Program-made: the position numbers and the translations under genes | Notes under the pieces: generated by a model | Database searches by the model: none | What the model was told of the DNA's origin: nothing | What the model saw: only the letters and a program-made list of their open reading frames with translations | DNA from: Xanthobacteraceae bacterium | GTDB taxonomy: Bacteria > Pseudomonadota > Alphaproteobacteria > Rhizobiales > Xanthobacteraceae | Reading direction: 5' to 3' | DNA length: 36,294 nucleotides | Assembly: GCA_009694215.1 (NCBI GenBank) | Contig: SHVN01000022.1 | Coordinates: 1-36,294 of the forward strand | Shown here: piece by piece, positions 35,077 through 36,294 of the stretch | How the letters are laid out: each line of letters opens with the position of its first letter | Position numbering within the stretch: the first letter of the stretch is position 1

Positions 35077-36009
35077 GTGGAGACGGGAGGGATCGTGCCA
35101 GGGATCGTTCAAGACAAGGTTGCTATCGTCACGGGAGCAGGCCGAGGCATCGGCCGCGCCATCGCAATGCTGATGGCGGAGGAGGGCGCCAAGGTCCTGG
35201 TCAACGACGTCGGCGCGGCGCTCGACGGCTCGGGCGGCGATGCGGGTCCCGCGCAGCAGGTGGTCGACGAGATCAAGAAGAAGGGCGGCCAGGCGATCGC
35301 CTCGACGCTCTCGATCGGCGAGCCCGCGAACGGCGACAAGGTCGTGCAGGCCGCGCTCGACGCCTTCGGCCGCGTCGACATCCTCGTCAACAACGCCGGC
35401 ATCCTGCGCGACAAGATTTTTCACCGCATGAGCTGGTCGGACTGGTCCGACGTGATCATGGTGCATCTGCACGGCTCGTTCAGCATGAGCCGCGCCTGCG
35501 CCACGCACTTCCGCGAACAGAACTCCGGCTCGATGATCCACATGACCTCGACGTCGGGTCTCATCGGCAACTTCGGCCAGGCCAATTACATGGCGGCGAA
35601 GATGGGCATCGTCGGATTGTCACGCGGCATCGCGCTCGACATGCAGCGCTTCAACGTGCGCTCCAACGCCATCGCGCCGTTCGCCTGGGGGCGGATGATC
35701 GGCTCGATCCCGACCGAGACCGATGCGGAAAAGGAGCGCGTCGCGCGGCTTCAGCAGATGACGCCGGAAAAAATCGCGCCGCTCGTGGTCTATCTCGGTT
35801 CGGACAAGGCCGAGGGCATCTCCGGGCAGATTTTTTCGGTGCGCAACAACGAGGTCTTCCTGTTCAGCCAGACCAGGCCGATCCGCTCGATCCACCGCTC
35901 CGACGGCTGGACGCCGGAAAAGCTCGACGCGCAGTTTAAAGGAGCCTTCGGCCCCTCGTTCACGCCGCTCGACCGTTCGGGCGACGTGTTTTCCTGGGAT
36001 CCGATATGA
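35077..36009 (+). CDS. Short-chain dehydrogenase, 3-hydroxyacyl-CoA dehydrogenase (MFE-2-like)
   Basis: A 310-residue SDR resembling the dehydrogenase part of peroxisomal multifunctional enzyme 2. It has TGAGRGIG at 19-26, the long insert after strand 2 (NDVGAALDGSGGDAGPAQ), NNAGILRDK, and catalytic Ser160, Tyr171 and Lys175. The C-terminal extension beyond residue 250 is longer than in simple SDRs. A MaoC-type hydratase starts downstream, giving the hydratase/dehydrogenase pair of R-specific beta-oxidation. GTG 35077 with AAGGAA upstream is used; GTG 35095, just after GGGAGGG, is an alternative. Confidence 0.87.
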   Translation: METGGIVPGIVQDKVAIVTGAGRGIGRAIAMLMAEEGAKVLVNDVGAALDGSGGDAGPAQQVVDEIKKKGGQAIASTLSIGEPANGDKVVQAALDAFGRVDILVNNAGILRDKIFHRMSWSDWSDVIMVHLHGSFSMSRACATHFREQNSGSMIHMTSTSGLIGNFGQANYMAAKMGIVGLSRGIALDMQRFNVRSNAIAPFAWGRMIGSIPTETDAEKERVARLQQMTPEKIAPLVVYLGSDKAEGISGQIFSVRNNEVFLFSQTRPIRSIHRSDGWTPEKLDAQFKGAFGPSFTPLDRSGDVFSWDPI

Positions 36010-36030
36010 CGGCAAGCCCTATCCGCCGTC

Positions 36031-36128
36031 ATGGCCGGGCTTGACCCGGCCATCCCGATTCGCGTTGCATGACGGTGTCACAGGAATCGAGATCACCGGG
36101 ACTCGCGCCTTCGGCGCGGCCCGGTGAT
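36031..36128. repeat. ATGGCCGGG palindromic repeat pair (copy 3)
   Basis: ATGGCCGGG/CCCGGCCAT at 36031-36053 and ATCACCGGG/CCCGGTGAT at 36092-36128, with an inner GCGCC-TTC-GGCGC stem, form the inverted counterpart of the element at 31030-31129. It lies between the dehydrogenase and the MaoC-type gene. Confidence 0.8.
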
Positions 36129-36157
36129 GACGGCTGAGGGTGTTGACGGGACAAAGC

Positions 36158-36294
36158 ATGGCCATCAACTACGAAAAGCTCATGGCGCTCAAAATCCCTG
36201 ACGCCGAGCACATTTACGGCGAAAAGGAAACGATGCTCTATGCGCTCGGCGTCGGCCTTGGCCACGATCCGACGGATTGCCAGCAGCTCGATTT
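36158..36294 (+). CDS. MaoC-type enoyl-CoA hydratase 2, N-terminal fragment cut by window end
   Basis: The frame from ATG 36158 is open to the window edge and gives 45 complete codons. The sequence, with LMALKIPDAEH, YALGVGLGHDP and the preceding YGEKETMLYA, matches the start of MaoC-like hydratases of the MFE-2 hydratase-2 type. Those enzymes hydrate 2-enoyl-CoA to (R)-3-hydroxyacyl-CoA. The catalytic hot-dog motif would lie beyond the window. It follows the MFE-2-like dehydrogenase, its natural partner. Confidence 0.8.
   Translation, partial: MAINYEKLMALKIPDAEHIYGEKETMLYALGVGLGHDPTDCQQLD

Overview
The window is GC-rich DNA with compact operons. It has many ABC, TRAP and TctC-type solute-binding proteins and several families of short palindromic intergenic repeats. 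This suggests an alphaproteobacterium of the Hyphomicrobiales, near Bradyrhizobium, Pseudolabrys or other Xanthobacteraceae-like soil bacteria. That placement is inferred from gene style, not from a marker gene. No rRNA, tRNA, CRISPR array, transposase or phage gene was seen.

Layout. (1) 38-6901, minus: an operon dctP-dctQ-dctM, a thiamine-diphosphate enzyme, an amidohydrolase and a class I glutamine-amidotransferase-like hydrolase; it looks like uptake plus processing of an unknown organic acid. (2) 7107-10931, plus: an O-methyltransferase, a benzoate-CoA-ligase-like enzyme and a membrane-anchored alpha/beta hydrolase. (3) 10924-16273, minus: a DUF3237 protein, enoyl-CoA hydratase, feruloyl-CoA-synthetase-like ligase, short-chain dehydrogenase, 4-hydroxybenzoyl-CoA-type thioesterase and a second dehydrogenase; this resembles a CoA-dependent side-chain-shortening module for hydroxycinnamates. 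(4) 16376-22410, plus: a PcaF-type thiolase, a small GGDEF protein, then ligI, a GlcG/HbpS-like gene, ligA, ligB and ligC, i.e. the protocatechuate 4,5-cleavage steps from ring opening to lactone hydrolysis. (5) 22611-28314, minus: livK, a terminator, livHMGF and an orphan TctC-type binding protein. (6) 28651-34479, plus: five consecutive single-barrel MetE-like genes, all keeping the zinc ligands of cobalamin-independent methionine synthase. (7) 34552-36294, plus: a small lipoprotein, a short-chain dehydrogenase and the start of a MaoC-type hydratase cut by the window edge.

Together the genes describe uptake of aromatic acids (TRAP and Liv transporters), activation to CoA thioesters, side-chain oxidation, release of the free aromatic acid, and meta-cleavage of protocatechuate. 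An O-demethylation step between methoxylated acids such as vanillate and protocatechuate is expected, but no known O-demethylase (VanAB, LigM/DesA) is present. The five MetE-like proteins are the outstanding candidates for an undescribed one-carbon transfer function; that link is inference from position and zinc-site chemistry only. LigU, LigJ and LigK functions and any dedicated transcription factor were not found in this window.
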